Source: Pseudomonas sp. GM41(2012)
Lineage (GTDB): Bacteria > Pseudomonadota > Gammaproteobacteria > Pseudomonadales > Pseudomonadaceae
DNA: 64,000 bases
Reading direction: 5' to 3'
NCBI RefSeq assembly: GCF_000282315.2
Contig: NZ_AKJN02000006.1
Location: 1,612,001-1,676,000, forward strand
Positions within the stretch are counted from its first letter, which is position 1. Each line of letters starts with the position of its first letter. Both the position numbers and the translations under genes were made by a program. The notes beneath the pieces are model-generated. The model made no database searches, was not told the origin of the DNA, and worked only from the letters and a program-made list of their open reading frames with translations. Positions 49,980 through 58,979 of the stretch are shown here, in pieces.

Positions 49980-51839
49980 ATGCTTCGCGCATTTGAACAA
50001 AGGCTCGACCCCTTCCCGCCCGACGAGGTACCACCGCCACCCGAAGGCCTGGCTCGGTTCCTTTGGGCGTGCACACGGGGCGCCCGCGGTTATATTCTCG
50101 CGTTTGCGCTGCTCAGTGCCGGTGTGTCGATCTACGAAGCCTGGCTGTTTTCTTTCCTCGGTCAGGTCGTGGATCTGCTCTCGACCTGGCAAGCCGGTGG
50201 TGATGCGGCGGCGCAGGAAAGTCGCGTGTTGTGGGGCATGGGCATCGTCATGGTGGCGAGCATCGGGCTGGTGGCGTTACGTACCATGGTGCAGCACCAG
50301 ATATTGGCGATCAATCTGCCGTTGCGGTTGCGTTGGGACTTCCACCGCCTGATGCTGCGGCAAAGCCTTTCGTTCTTTTCCGATGAGTTCTCCGGCCGGG
50401 TCACCACCAAGGTGATGCAGACTGCGCTGGCCGTGCGCGACGTGCTGTTCACCCTTATCGAGATCGCACCCGGAATCGGGGTGTATTTCATCGCGATCAT
50501 CTTACTGGCCGGCGGCTTCGCACTGAAACTGATGCTGCCTTTCGTTGCCTGGATCGTGTTGTTCGGGCTGGCCATGCTGTACTTCGTGCCCCGCTTGGGG
50601 AAAGTCGGACAGGAACAGGCCCATGCGCGCTCCTCGATGACCGGACGTATCTCAGACGCCTACACCAACATCACGACAGTGAAACTGTTCTCCCATTCCA
50701 ATCGTGAAGCGCACTTCGCGCGCGCGGCCATGGAGGATTTCAAGCAGACCGGTTTTCGCCAGATGCGCCTGGTCAGCCAATTCGAGATCGTTAACCAGGC
50801 GTTGGTGGTGGCGTTGATCATGGCAGCAGGCGGTTATGCACTTTGGCTGTGGCACCTTGGCGAAGTCGGCACCGGTGCCGTGGCGGCGATTACCGCCATG
50901 GCGTTGCGTATCAACGGCATGTCGCACTGGATCATGTGGCAAATGACTTCGCTGTTCGAGAGCATCGGCACCGTGCAGGATGGCATGACAACCCTGACCC
51001 GCGGCCCCAAGGTGCAGGATGCGCCAGACGCGGGCGTGCTGGTGACCTCCGGCGGGGCGGTAACCTTCGACAATGTGAGCTTCAACTACAATGGCGAGCG
51101 CCAAGTGCTCGATGGCTTGAGCCTGAACATTCGCCCGGGCGAAAAAATCGGCCTGGTCGGCCGCTCCGGCGCGGGCAAATCCACGCTCATCAATTTGCTG
51201 CTGCGTTTCTATGATGTCGACAGCGGGCAGATTCGCATTGACGGGCAAAACATTGCGCACGTGACACAAGACAGTCTGCGCAGCGCCATCGGCATGGTCA
51301 CCCAGGATACTTCCCTGCTGCACCGTTCCATTCGCGACAACATCGCCTACGGCCGACCCGATGCAAGCGACGCACAAATCCGCAGTGCCGCGGCCAATGC
51401 CCAGGCCGATGAGTTCATCAGCCAACTGAGCGACCGGCAAGGTCACAGCGGCTACGACACCTTGGTGGGCGAGCGCGGCATCAAGCTGTCGGGCGGCCAG
51501 CGCCAGCGCGTCGCGATTGCCCGGGTGATGCTCAAGAACGCCCCGATCCTGCTACTTGACGAGGCGACCAGCGCGCTGGATTCGGAAGTCGAAGTGGCCA
51601 TTCAGGAAAGCCTCGATGAAATGATGAAGGGCAAAACCGTCATCGCCATCGCCCATCGGCTGTCCACGATTGCGGCGATGGATCGACTGATTGTCATGGA
51701 TGATGGACGCATCATCGAACAGGGCACCCATACCGAATTGCTCGCAAGGAACGGCCTCTATGCGCGGCTGTGGCACCATCAGAGTGGCGGGTTCCTGGGT
51801 GAGGACCTAGGGGTGACCGAGGTTATGGATCAGGAATGA
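49980..51839 (+). CDS. ABC exporter with fused membrane and ATPase domains
   Basis: 619 residues. Six membrane helices in residues 45-320, then an ATPase with Walker A GRSGAGKSTL, signature LSGGQRQRVAIAR, Walker B ILLLDEATSALD and a switch histidine (IAIAHRLSTI). MsbA/multidrug type half-transporter that works as a dimer. Substrate is unknown. ATG at 49980 has GGAGA upstream; an earlier frame start is not supported. Same strand as DUF1289, 137 bp apart. Confidence 0.9.
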   Translation: MLRAFEQRLDPFPPDEVPPPPEGLARFLWACTRGARGYILAFALLSAGVSIYEAWLFSFLGQVVDLLSTWQAGGDAAAQESRVLWGMGIVMVASIGLVALRTMVQHQILAINLPLRLRWDFHRLMLRQSLSFFSDEFSGRVTTKVMQTALAVRDVLFTLIEIAPGIGVYFIAIILLAGGFALKLMLPFVAWIVLFGLAMLYFVPRLGKVGQEQAHARSSMTGRISDAYTNITTVKLFSHSNREAHFARAAMEDFKQTGFRQMRLVSQFEIVNQALVVALIMAAGGYALWLWHLGEVGTGAVAAITAMALRINGMSHWIMWQMTSLFESIGTVQDGMTTLTRGPKVQDAPDAGVLVTSGGAVTFDNVSFNYNGERQVLDGLSLNIRPGEKIGLVGRSGAGKSTLINLLLRFYDVDSGQIRIDGQNIAHVTQDSLRSAIGMVTQDTSLLHRSIRDNIAYGRPDASDAQIRSAAANAQADEFISQLSDRQGHSGYDTLVGERGIKLSGGQRQRVAIARVMLKNAPILLLDEATSALDSEVEVAIQESLDEMMKGKTVIAIAHRLSTIAAMDRLIVMDDGRIIEQGTHTELLARNGLYARLWHHQSGGFLGEDLGVTEVMDQE

Positions 51840-51912
51840 GCGTGACCGGCCCAGGATGATCTGCAAGCGGCGGCTTTGAGTCCGGTTGCAGACAGGCCGA
51901 TCTGCCCCTCGC

Positions 51913-53244
51913 TCAGGCGGACTTCAGGGAAAAACGCGAAGCCGGGCGATTCAAGCCGTAATGCTCACGCAGGGTACTGCCCGAATATTCACTGCGGAAC
52001 AGCCCACGCTTGCGCAGTATCGGCAGCACTTCATCGAGGAACACTTCAAAGCCTTCGGGGAACGCTGGCGGCATCACGTTGAAACCATCGGCGGCACCAC
52101 TGCGGAACCACTGCTCGATCAAGTCGGCAATCTGCACCGGCGTACCGACCGGCACCCAATGCCCACGAGCACCCGCCAGGCGATTGATCAGTTGGCGCAG
52201 CGTTGGTTTCTCGCGGTCGACAATGTCGATGATCAATTTGAAACGGCTTGACTGGCTTTCGCTGCTATCGAAGTTGATCAGGTGGCGCGGGAACGGTGCA
52301 TCCAGATCGTGCCCGGTCAGGTCGACGCCCAACAGGCGGCGTAGCTGACCTAACGAGATGTGCGGCAGCACCAGTTCGTTGAGCTCGTCGAACTTGCGCT
52401 GGGCTTCGGCTTCGGTGCTACCGATGTAGGGGCTGATGCCCGGGAGAATTTTCAGCTGGCGAGGATCGCGCCCCGCCGCCTTCGCCCGAGCTCGGATATC
52501 GTTGGCGAATTCGGTCGCGCTTTGCAGGGTCTGGTGCGCGGTAAAAATCGCTTCGGCATGCCTGGACGCGAAATCACGGCCATCTTCAGAAGACCCAGCC
52601 TGCACCTGCACCGGCCGCCCCTGTGGCGAGCGCGGAGAGTTGAACGGGCCCTTTACTTTGTAGTGGGCACCCACGTGGTTTATCGCATGCACCTTGTCGC
52701 CATCGGCAAACACCCCGGCTGTCTTGTCCAGCACCAACGCATCGTCCTCCCAGCTGTCCCACAGGTCACCGACCACCTGCACGAATTCTTCGGCCTGAGC
52801 GTAGCGGTCAGAGGCCGAGGGATGTTTATCCAGACCAAAATTGGCGGCTGCAGCGGCCATGGAAGTGGTCACGATGTTCCAGCCGGCGCGGCCCTTGCTG
52901 AGGTGGTCCAGCGCACTGAATGAGCGGGCCAGATTGTAGGGTTCGCTGTAGGTCGTGCTGGCCGTGGCGATCAGGCCTATGCGTTGGGTCACCGCAGCAA
53001 TCGCTGCCAGCCAGGTGATGGGTTCGAAACGAATGCGCAAACCCTCATGCCCGCTTTCAGCCAGTGACGGCGAATCGGCGAAGAAAATCGCATCGAGTTT
53101 CTCGCGTTCAGCGCGCAGCGCCAGTTGCTGGTAATAGCCGATGTCCATGGACAATTCCGGCACCGACTGCGGGTGACGCCAGGCCGCTTCGTGATGGCCG
53201 TTCGGATAGATGAATAGGTTGAGGCTGAGCTGGCGTTCGGACAT
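51913..53244 (-). CDS. LLM-class flavin-dependent monooxygenase (NtaA/SnaA/DszA type)
   Basis: 443 residues of the bacterial-luciferase-like family with the NtaA/SnaA/DszA pattern: LNLFIYPNGHHEAAWRHP, DAIFFADSPSLAE, LIATASTTYSEPYNLARSFSALDH, GRAGWNIVTTS, PVQVQAGSSEDGRDFASRHAEAIF. Such enzymes use FMNH2 and oxygen to oxidise organosulfur or aminopolycarboxylate compounds. Start at 53244 has GGGAA upstream. Last gene of the operon of the ABC transporter and AtsK-like dioxygenase, so it probably releases sulfite or sulfate from imported compounds. Confidence 0.87.
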   Translation of the reverse strand: MSERQLSLNLFIYPNGHHEAAWRHPQSVPELSMDIGYYQQLALRAEREKLDAIFFADSPSLAESGHEGLRIRFEPITWLAAIAAVTQRIGLIATASTTYSEPYNLARSFSALDHLSKGRAGWNIVTTSMAAAAANFGLDKHPSASDRYAQAEEFVQVVGDLWDSWEDDALVLDKTAGVFADGDKVHAINHVGAHYKVKGPFNSPRSPQGRPVQVQAGSSEDGRDFASRHAEAIFTAHQTLQSATEFANDIRARAKAAGRDPRQLKILPGISPYIGSTEAEAQRKFDELNELVLPHISLGQLRRLLGVDLTGHDLDAPFPRHLINFDSSESQSSRFKLIIDIVDREKPTLRQLINRLAGARGHWVPVGTPVQIADLIEQWFRSGAADGFNVMPPAFPEGFEVFLDEVLPILRKRGLFRSEYSGSTLREHYGLNRPASRFSLKSA

Positions 53245-53308
53245 TTCCCGTTCCCTGAAAAAGTTGAGTGTGAACAACAAGCCTGCGTACGGCGTCAGGC
53301 GCAGAGTC

Positions 53309-54073
53309 TCAGTGCAGCTCGGCAAAATCGCTCAGCACATCGTCGCGCAGGGCAATGAAGCGGCTGTCACTGCGGTTGCGTGAACGCGGCAGATCGATGT
53401 CGAGGATGCGCCGGATGCGGCCGGGGTTGGGCTGCATCACCACCACGCGATCACCCAGGAATACCGCCTCATCCACATCGTGCGTGACCAGGATCATGGT
53501 GATTTTTTCCTTGAGCCAGATGTTTTGCAGCTCGCCCTGCAGGCGCGCACGGGTCAAGGCATCGAGGGCACCCAGCGGTTCATCCAGTAGCAGCACGCTC
53601 GGGCGATTGACCAACCCGCGGGCGATGGCCACGCGTTGCGCCATGCCGCCGGAGATCTGATGAGGGTAGGCATCGATAAAGTCTTGCAGGCCGACCAGTT
53701 CAATGTGCTCGCGCACGGTGTCGCGTTTCTGCCCCGCGCTCAGGGGTGAATTCTTGAGGCCGACGGCGACGTTCTGCTCCACATTGAGCCAGGGGAACAA
53801 GCGGTGATCCTGAAATACGATGCCACGTTCCAGGCCAGTGCCTTCGATGGGTTTGCCATCCAGCAGAATGCGCCCGTCATATTCTTCGTCCAGTCCAAGA
53901 ATCAGTCGCAGCAGCGTGGATTTGCCGCAGCCGCTGGCACCGACGATGCTGATGAACTCCCCTGGAGCGATGTCGAGATGAATGTTGTCGAGTACTTGCA
54001 ATTGAGTCGAACTGCCCGGTCGGGAAGCGAAACGCTTGCTGATGTTTTCGAGGGTCAGGCTGTTGTTGAGCAT
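53309..54073 (-). CDS. ABC transporter ATPase for sulfonate/sulfate-ester uptake
   Basis: 254 residues. Walker A GASGCGKSTLL, signature ISGGMAQRVAIARG, Walker B VLLLDEPLGALD, and the switch VTHDVDEAV: an importer ATPase of the SsuB/TauB/AtsC type. The ATG at 54073 has AAAGGA before it. Cytoplasmic subunit that powers the two permeases encoded just upstream (25 bp gap). Confidence 0.9.
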   Translation of the reverse strand: MLNNSLTLENISKRFASRPGSSTQLQVLDNIHLDIAPGEFISIVGASGCGKSTLLRLILGLDEEYDGRILLDGKPIEGTGLERGIVFQDHRLFPWLNVEQNVAVGLKNSPLSAGQKRDTVREHIELVGLQDFIDAYPHQISGGMAQRVAIARGLVNRPSVLLLDEPLGALDALTRARLQGELQNIWLKEKITMILVTHDVDEAVFLGDRVVVMQPNPGRIRRILDIDLPRSRNRSDSRFIALRDDVLSDFAELH

Positions 54074-54098
54074 GTTGCAGTCCTTTTGAAAGTGCCAA

Positions 54099-54884
54099 TC
54101 AACGAGGAGCGATGCCGTACAGGCGCTGCATTCGCCGCTCAAGTGTCCGGGCCAATGCGTTGAGGCCCCAGCCCACCAGGCCGATAACCACCATTCCAAA
54201 TAACACCAGGTCCATCATGAAATGTTCGCTGCCATCAATCAGCGTGTTGCCGATCCCCTCCCCCGATACCAGCAGGTATTCGGCACCGATGGTCGCCAGC
54301 CAGGAATAGACCAGCGCCAGGTAAATCCCGGTGAAAATCGACGGCAAGGCGGCGGGAAACATGACCCCGACGATGGTTTGCCAACGGGTGAAGCGGTACA
54401 CCCGCGCCACTTCCAACAGGTTGGGTGGGACATTGCGTAAACCGTCGCAGGTATTCACCACCACCGGCACCAGCGCTGCCAGTGACAGGAACACCACCTT
54501 GGCCACATCGCCCAGGCCGAACCACACCGAGATCAACGGGATCCAGGCGAACAGAGAAATTTGTTTGAAGGTATTGAAACTCGGACCGACAAGACGTTGG
54601 AAATACCGCGACAGGCCCAGCAGGCAACCCAATACCAGGCCGAGCGTGGTACCGATAAAAAAGCCACTGAGGTTACGCGCCAGGCTGGCAGAAATGGCCC
54701 GCCAGAATTTGCCCGAGGCAATTTGATCCCAGGCCGTGGTGGCGACTTTTTCCGGCGAAACGAGCAAGCCCGATTGGCTCCAGCCCTGGCTCGAAGCCAG
54801 CCACCACACGGCAATGGCGGCAATGGGCAAGACCCATCCGCGATATCGGCGGTGACGGCTACCGACTGACATGATCGCACTCAT
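54099..54884 (-). CDS. ABC transporter permease (sulfonate/sulfate-ester type)
   Basis: 261 residues with about six membrane helices. The cytoplasmic loop DGLRNVPPNLLEVARVYRFTRWQTIVGVMFPAALPSIFTG has the EAA-type pattern that contacts the ATPase. The ATG overlaps the stop of the upstream permease (ATGA, 4 bp). Two different permeases suggest a heterodimeric importer as in AtsRBC-like systems. Confidence 0.88.
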   Translation of the reverse strand: MSAIMSVGSRHRRYRGWVLPIAAIAVWWLASSQGWSQSGLLVSPEKVATTAWDQIASGKFWRAISASLARNLSGFFIGTTLGLVLGCLLGLSRYFQRLVGPSFNTFKQISLFAWIPLISVWFGLGDVAKVVFLSLAALVPVVVNTCDGLRNVPPNLLEVARVYRFTRWQTIVGVMFPAALPSIFTGIYLALVYSWLATIGAEYLLVSGEGIGNTLIDGSEHFMMDLVLFGMVVIGLVGWGLNALARTLERRMQRLYGIAPR

Positions 54885-55786
54885 GACAGTCGCCCCCCGG
54901 CCGTTGGCCGACCACGACTCAAGCGTTGTTCCAGGTAGTCGAAACCGCGGTCTATCAACAGACCGAGAGCACCGACCACCACAACGGCCGCCATCACCAG
55001 GTCCAGTTGAAACAGCTGGCGCCCATAGACAATCAGGTAACCCAGCCCCTCACTCGATGCCACCAACTCAACCACTACCAGCGATAACCAGGCTTTGGTA
55101 AAGCCCAGACGCAAACCGGTGAACAGCGTCGGGATGGCCGACGGCAAGACGATGGCGGTGACGCTTTGCCGACGACTGAAGCCGTAGGCCCGGCCGACTT
55201 CCAACAGCCCTTTGGGCGCCTGGTGGAAAGCCTGCAACGTACACAGCGTGATCGGCACCATGGCTGCCTTGGCAATCAGCACATACTTGAGCGTCTCGCC
55301 AATGCCGAACAGCAGCAAGGCAAACGGCAACCAGCCCAGTACCGGTATTTGCACCAGCGCGTTGAAGGTCGGTAAAAGATAATCCTCTATGGTTTTGGAA
55401 AGTCCCATGGCCAAGCCCAGGGCGATGCCGACGAATGCACCCAACGCAAAGCCGACGACCACCCGTTGCAAGCTGGCGGAGGCGTTCAGCCACAGGTCAC
55501 CGGAGGTGACCAGGTCCGACAAGGTTTGATAAACGTAGGCCGGCGGTGGCAGCACCTGCTCTGAAAGCCAACCTCGCTCCACCCCCAGGTACCATAAGCC
55601 GAGCAACACCAGCGGCAACAGCCAGGGCAAGGCTTTGTCACCCAGATTGAAGGACCAGGCTGACGTGCGCTGCACCTCGACCTTGCGCACTGAACGGGCC
55701 GGCGGCGGTGGCAAGCGTTTGACGTTGTCACTCGGTAATGCCGGTGTCGCGTACGGCTCTAATCTGACGGTCTGTGCCCTGGCCAT
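54881..55786 (-). CDS. ABC transporter permease (sulfonate/sulfate-ester type)
   Basis: 301 residues with about six membrane helices and an N-terminal extension of 50 residues, longer than usual permeases. The EAA-type loop is FHQAPKGLLEVGRAYGFSRRQSVTAIVLPSAIPTLFTG. Similar to the downstream permease. Begins 4 bp after the binding-protein gene's stop, so it is cotranslated with it. A proline-rich stretch (LPPPPARSV) in the extension is odd and could be a cytoplasmic tail. Confidence 0.88.
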   Translation of the reverse strand: MARAQTVRLEPYATPALPSDNVKRLPPPPARSVRKVEVQRTSAWSFNLGDKALPWLLPLVLLGLWYLGVERGWLSEQVLPPPAYVYQTLSDLVTSGDLWLNASASLQRVVVGFALGAFVGIALGLAMGLSKTIEDYLLPTFNALVQIPVLGWLPFALLLFGIGETLKYVLIAKAAMVPITLCTLQAFHQAPKGLLEVGRAYGFSRRQSVTAIVLPSAIPTLFTGLRLGFTKAWLSLVVVELVASSEGLGYLIVYGRQLFQLDLVMAAVVVVGALGLLIDRGFDYLEQRLSRGRPTAGGRLS

Positions 55787-55790
55787 TTGC

Positions 55791-56900
55791 CTAGCTCCCT
55801 TGCTTGCTGGTCGCGGCCGCTACTGCATTGCCAGCCGGCTGTTTGCCATCCGGGCCATAGGGCGTCCAGTAGGTTTCAAGCCCCTTGGTTTTCAGGGATT
55901 TTTGCAAGTAGCTCGTCTCGAACCAGCCATCGATGCTGACGGGGCGACGGATGAGTTTTTCTTCCTTGGCCTGGTCCGCCACGGCCTGATAGCGGCCAAG
56001 CAGAAAGTTGTCGACCAGAGGCGAGGCTCTGTCCCTGAGGCTTACGCCGGTAAAGTCGGCGCGTAGTGATTCTGCGGGTTCGTTACTCTTGGCCCATTCA
56101 GTGAAGACAGCATCACGGTGGCTGTCATCCGATGTCCATTTCGCCGCGTCCACCAGCGTATCGACAACCTTCTGCACGTTGTCCGGATGTTCCTTCTCGT
56201 AGCCCCCCCGAACCACCAGCGCAGTCTGCCGGGTGTAGCGCACATCCTGAGTGGGGTTGTCATAAACGATGTCGATCAGGCCTTGATCGCGAAGCTTGAA
56301 CAATTCGCGGCCGCCGAAGGCGGCATCGACTCCATTGGATACCAATGCTGCCTGAGTGCTTCCGGTATCGAGGTTGATGACCTTGATATCGCGCTCGGTC
56401 AGACCGTGCGCCGCCAAAAGATTGATCGTCACCAGATGGCCGTTGGTTCCACGAAAGACCGCCACCTTTTTGCCTTTCAGATCTTCGATGCTTTTGACCT
56501 CAGAGCCCTTGGGAACTGCCAGGTAAAGGTTGGCACGTACACCCAGTGCGGCCAGTAGTTTGGTGTCCAGCCCATTGGAACGCCCGACGACGGCGGGCAG
56601 ATCACCCTGGTAGGCGAAATCAAGTTGCTGGTTCGATAAGGCTTCGTTTACCGCGGGGCCAGCCCCCTTGAAAAAGAACCATTGCACCTCGGTACCGCTT
56701 CCAGCGAAGGCTTTTTCCAGCAGTTGCTGATTGCGCACAATGCCCAAGGTCGAGCCACTGAACGTTACCGGGTCACCGCCGCCCGCCGTCGCGACACCAA
56801 TGCGCAAGACATCGGCCTGCGCCAGGGGTATTGCAAGCAGCGCAGCCAGTACTGCAGCGATGCGGCCTTTGTGAAACAGGGGGATACCTTTGAGTTCCAT
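55791..56900 (-). CDS. ABC transporter substrate-binding protein (AtsR/SsuA-like)
   Basis: 369 residues. Export signal at 1-29 (KGRIAAVLAALLAIPLAQA), then an SsuA/AtsR-type periplasmic binding fold (LRIGVATAGGGDPVTFSGST, WFFFKGAGPAVNEALSNQQLDFAYQGDLPAVVG, VAVFRGTNGHLVTINLLA). It captures an alkyl sulfate or sulfonate. It starts the transporter part of the operon, 35 bp after the dioxygenase gene stop. Confidence 0.88.
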   Translation of the reverse strand: MELKGIPLFHKGRIAAVLAALLAIPLAQADVLRIGVATAGGGDPVTFSGSTLGIVRNQQLLEKAFAGSGTEVQWFFFKGAGPAVNEALSNQQLDFAYQGDLPAVVGRSNGLDTKLLAALGVRANLYLAVPKGSEVKSIEDLKGKKVAVFRGTNGHLVTINLLAAHGLTERDIKVINLDTGSTQAALVSNGVDAAFGGRELFKLRDQGLIDIVYDNPTQDVRYTRQTALVVRGGYEKEHPDNVQKVVDTLVDAAKWTSDDSHRDAVFTEWAKSNEPAESLRADFTGVSLRDRASPLVDNFLLGRYQAVADQAKEEKLIRRPVSIDGWFETSYLQKSLKTKGLETYWTPYGPDGKQPAGNAVAAATSKQGS

Positions 56901-56935
56901 ATAGAAACCTTCCTTGTGTCGATAAGACTCGTTTG

Positions 56936-57847
56936 TTACGCGGCGAGGTGTTTTTTATCGGCTTCGGTTTTCGGCGAGCGGGTATCCGGGCTTGGCTTGA
57001 GCGCTTGGCTCAAGCGACCGTCAACGCCAACCGGCACATCACCGTCGATGGTGGTTCGGCGCACGATTCGTTGGGCATCGCCATAGTCGTTGATCGCGAT
57101 GTGCTGCGTAGCGCGGTTGTCCCAGATCACCACGTCACCCTCCTGCCAGCGCCAGCGCACGGTGTTGTCGACATGGGTAATACGGTCGTGGAACAAGCGA
57201 ATAAGTTGTTTCGAATCGCTATGGCTGACGCCCTGAATCTGTTTGACAAAGTGCCCCAACAACAAACTTCTTTCGCCGGACTCTGGATGCACTCGCACCA
57301 ACGGGTGTTCGGTCTCATAGACTTCGGCGGTGAACTGTTCGCGATAACGCCTGATCCCCGACTCATCAGTATTACGTGGCGCCGCGTAGTCATATACGTT
57401 GGTGTGCAACGCACGCAAACTGTCTGCCAGTTGTTTTAATGGCTCGGGCAAGTCGCTGTAAGCCGCTGCGGTATTGGCCCACACCGTGTCGCCGCCATAC
57501 GGTGGAATAACCACACCGCGCAAGATGGAAATCTTCGGATAATTAGCAACAAAGGTCACATCGGTGTGCCAGGAATTGGCTCGGGTTTCCTTGGCGTCCA
57601 GGTGCAGGATGGCGGCACTTTGCTCGGCGGAACGTACGGTCGGATGCGGTACCTGATCACCGAAACGCCGGGAAAAAGCTTCGTGCTCGGCGTCATCCAG
57701 ATGCTGGTCGCGAAAGAACAGCACTTTATATTTCAGCAGCGCCTGGTTAATAAATTCGAATTGCTCGGCACTGATGTTTCCACCCAGCTTCACACCTTCC
57801 AGTTGCGCACCGATTCGACCAGCAACGGGTTTGATTTGAATTGTCAT
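56936..57847 (-). CDS. atsK: Alkylsulfatase-type Fe(II)/2-oxoglutarate dioxygenase
   Basis: 303 residues of the TauD/TfdA fold with Fe ligands H94 and D96 (NSWHTDVTF) and a distal His in NRATQHIA, and 2-oxoglutarate arginine in RIVRRTTI. The whole protein closely follows P. putida AtsK (VAGRIGAQLEGVKL, GGDTVWANTAAAYSDLPEPL, VYETEHPLVRVHPESGER, GHFVK), an alkylsulfatase that oxidises the carbon next to the ester oxygen to release sulfate. ATG at 57847 has AGGAAG. First gene of the operon, divergent from a LysR regulator. The symbol is by similarity; taurine-type activity is less likely. Confidence 0.85.
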   Translation of the reverse strand: MTIQIKPVAGRIGAQLEGVKLGGNISAEQFEFINQALLKYKVLFFRDQHLDDAEHEAFSRRFGDQVPHPTVRSAEQSAAILHLDAKETRANSWHTDVTFVANYPKISILRGVVIPPYGGDTVWANTAAAYSDLPEPLKQLADSLRALHTNVYDYAAPRNTDESGIRRYREQFTAEVYETEHPLVRVHPESGERSLLLGHFVKQIQGVSHSDSKQLIRLFHDRITHVDNTVRWRWQEGDVVIWDNRATQHIAINDYGDAQRIVRRTTIDGDVPVGVDGRLSQALKPSPDTRSPKTEADKKHLAA

Positions 57848-57969
57848 CGAGCCACTTCCTGTCTCACGAGTTGTTGTGGGACCAATCATAAAGACATAAA
57901 AGCAGCCGTGACTAATCACCATTTATTCTAAAGATAGAAGATCGAGCCTATAACTAAGCCATTATAAAA

Positions 57970-58007
57970 ATGAGTTAACGGATATAAGCGACCGGTTATT
58001 AGCTCAT
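57970..58007. promoter_or_regulatory. Candidate LysR operator between atsK and its regulator
   Basis: ATGAG (57970-57974) and CTCAT (58003-58007) frame an imperfect dyad with TAAC-GG and CC-GTTA inside. Located in the 238-bp divergent gap. Confidence 0.5.
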
Positions 58008-58085
58008 AACTTTTTAGTTGTGTTGCATCGACCATCAATCGCGTAGATGGCATAATCGCAGCCTGTTTATAACAGGGGCGTATAA

Positions 58086-58979
58086 ATGACCGTCGAAAGC
58101 TACGATCAACTCGCGATCTTCTCGGCCGTAGCCCAAGAGCGTAGTTTCACCCGCGCGGCGGCCAGGCTCGGCATGTCTCAACCGGCCTTGAGCCGGGCCA
58201 TGCGCCAGCTGGAGGAGCGATTGGGGGTCAGGTTGCTGGCTCGCACCACTCGAAGTGTTTCCCCTACCGAAGCCGGCGAACATCTGCTGCGGGTGATCGC
58301 CCCCCGGTTTGAAGAAATCGACAGTGAACTGGCGTTGCTCAGCGAGTTCCGCGACAAACCGGCCGGCAAATTACGCATCACGGCAGGTGAGCACTCGGCG
58401 ATCACGTTGTTGCATCCGGTGCTGGCGAAGCTGCTGCCCGACAATCCCGATCTGAATATCGAAATCATCGTCGACTATGGCCTTACCGACATCGTGGCGG
58501 AGGGTTTCGACGCTGGCGTACGGCTGGGTCAGCAAGTGGCCAAGGACATGATCGCCATGCGCATCGGCCCTGACATGCGCATGGCGGTGGTGGGCTCCCC
58601 GGCCTATTTCTCCCGATATCCCAAGCCGGTCATCCCAAGTGATCTCATGGTGCACAACTGCATCACCCTGCGTATGCCGACTTACGGCGGCCTGTTCCTC
58701 TGGGAGTTCGAAAAAGACGGGCAAGAACTGAAAGTGCGGGTCGAAGGCCAACTGGTATTCAACAACATCGCCATGCGCCTGGAGGCGGCCCTTCAGGGAC
58801 TGGGACTGGCCTATATGCCGGAGGACCTGGTGCTGGAGCATGTAGCGCAAGGTCGGTTGGTTCACGTGCTCAAAGACTGGTGCGAACCCTTCTCTGGCTA
58901 CCACCTCTATTATCCGAGCCGGCGCCAGAGTTCACCGGCCTTCACCTTGCTGCGCGAAGCCCTGCGCTATTTGGGTTGA
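58086..58979 (+). CDS. LysR-family transcriptional regulator
   Basis: 297 residues. Winged helix FTRAAARLGMSQPALSRAMRQLEERLGVRLL, then the effector domain (KLRITAGEHSAITLLHPVLAKLLPD). Divergent from the atsK operon, so likely its activator or repressor according to sulfur supply. Its last 13 bp overlap the end of the convergent cupin-CMD gene (58967). Start ATG with GGGGCG before it. Confidence 0.92.
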   Translation: MTVESYDQLAIFSAVAQERSFTRAAARLGMSQPALSRAMRQLEERLGVRLLARTTRSVSPTEAGEHLLRVIAPRFEEIDSELALLSEFRDKPAGKLRITAGEHSAITLLHPVLAKLLPDNPDLNIEIIVDYGLTDIVAEGFDAGVRLGQQVAKDMIAMRIGPDMRMAVVGSPAYFSRYPKPVIPSDLMVHNCITLRMPTYGGLFLWEFEKDGQELKVRVEGQLVFNNIAMRLEAALQGLGLAYMPEDLVLEHVAQGRLVHVLKDWCEPFSGYHLYYPSRRQSSPAFTLLREALRYLG

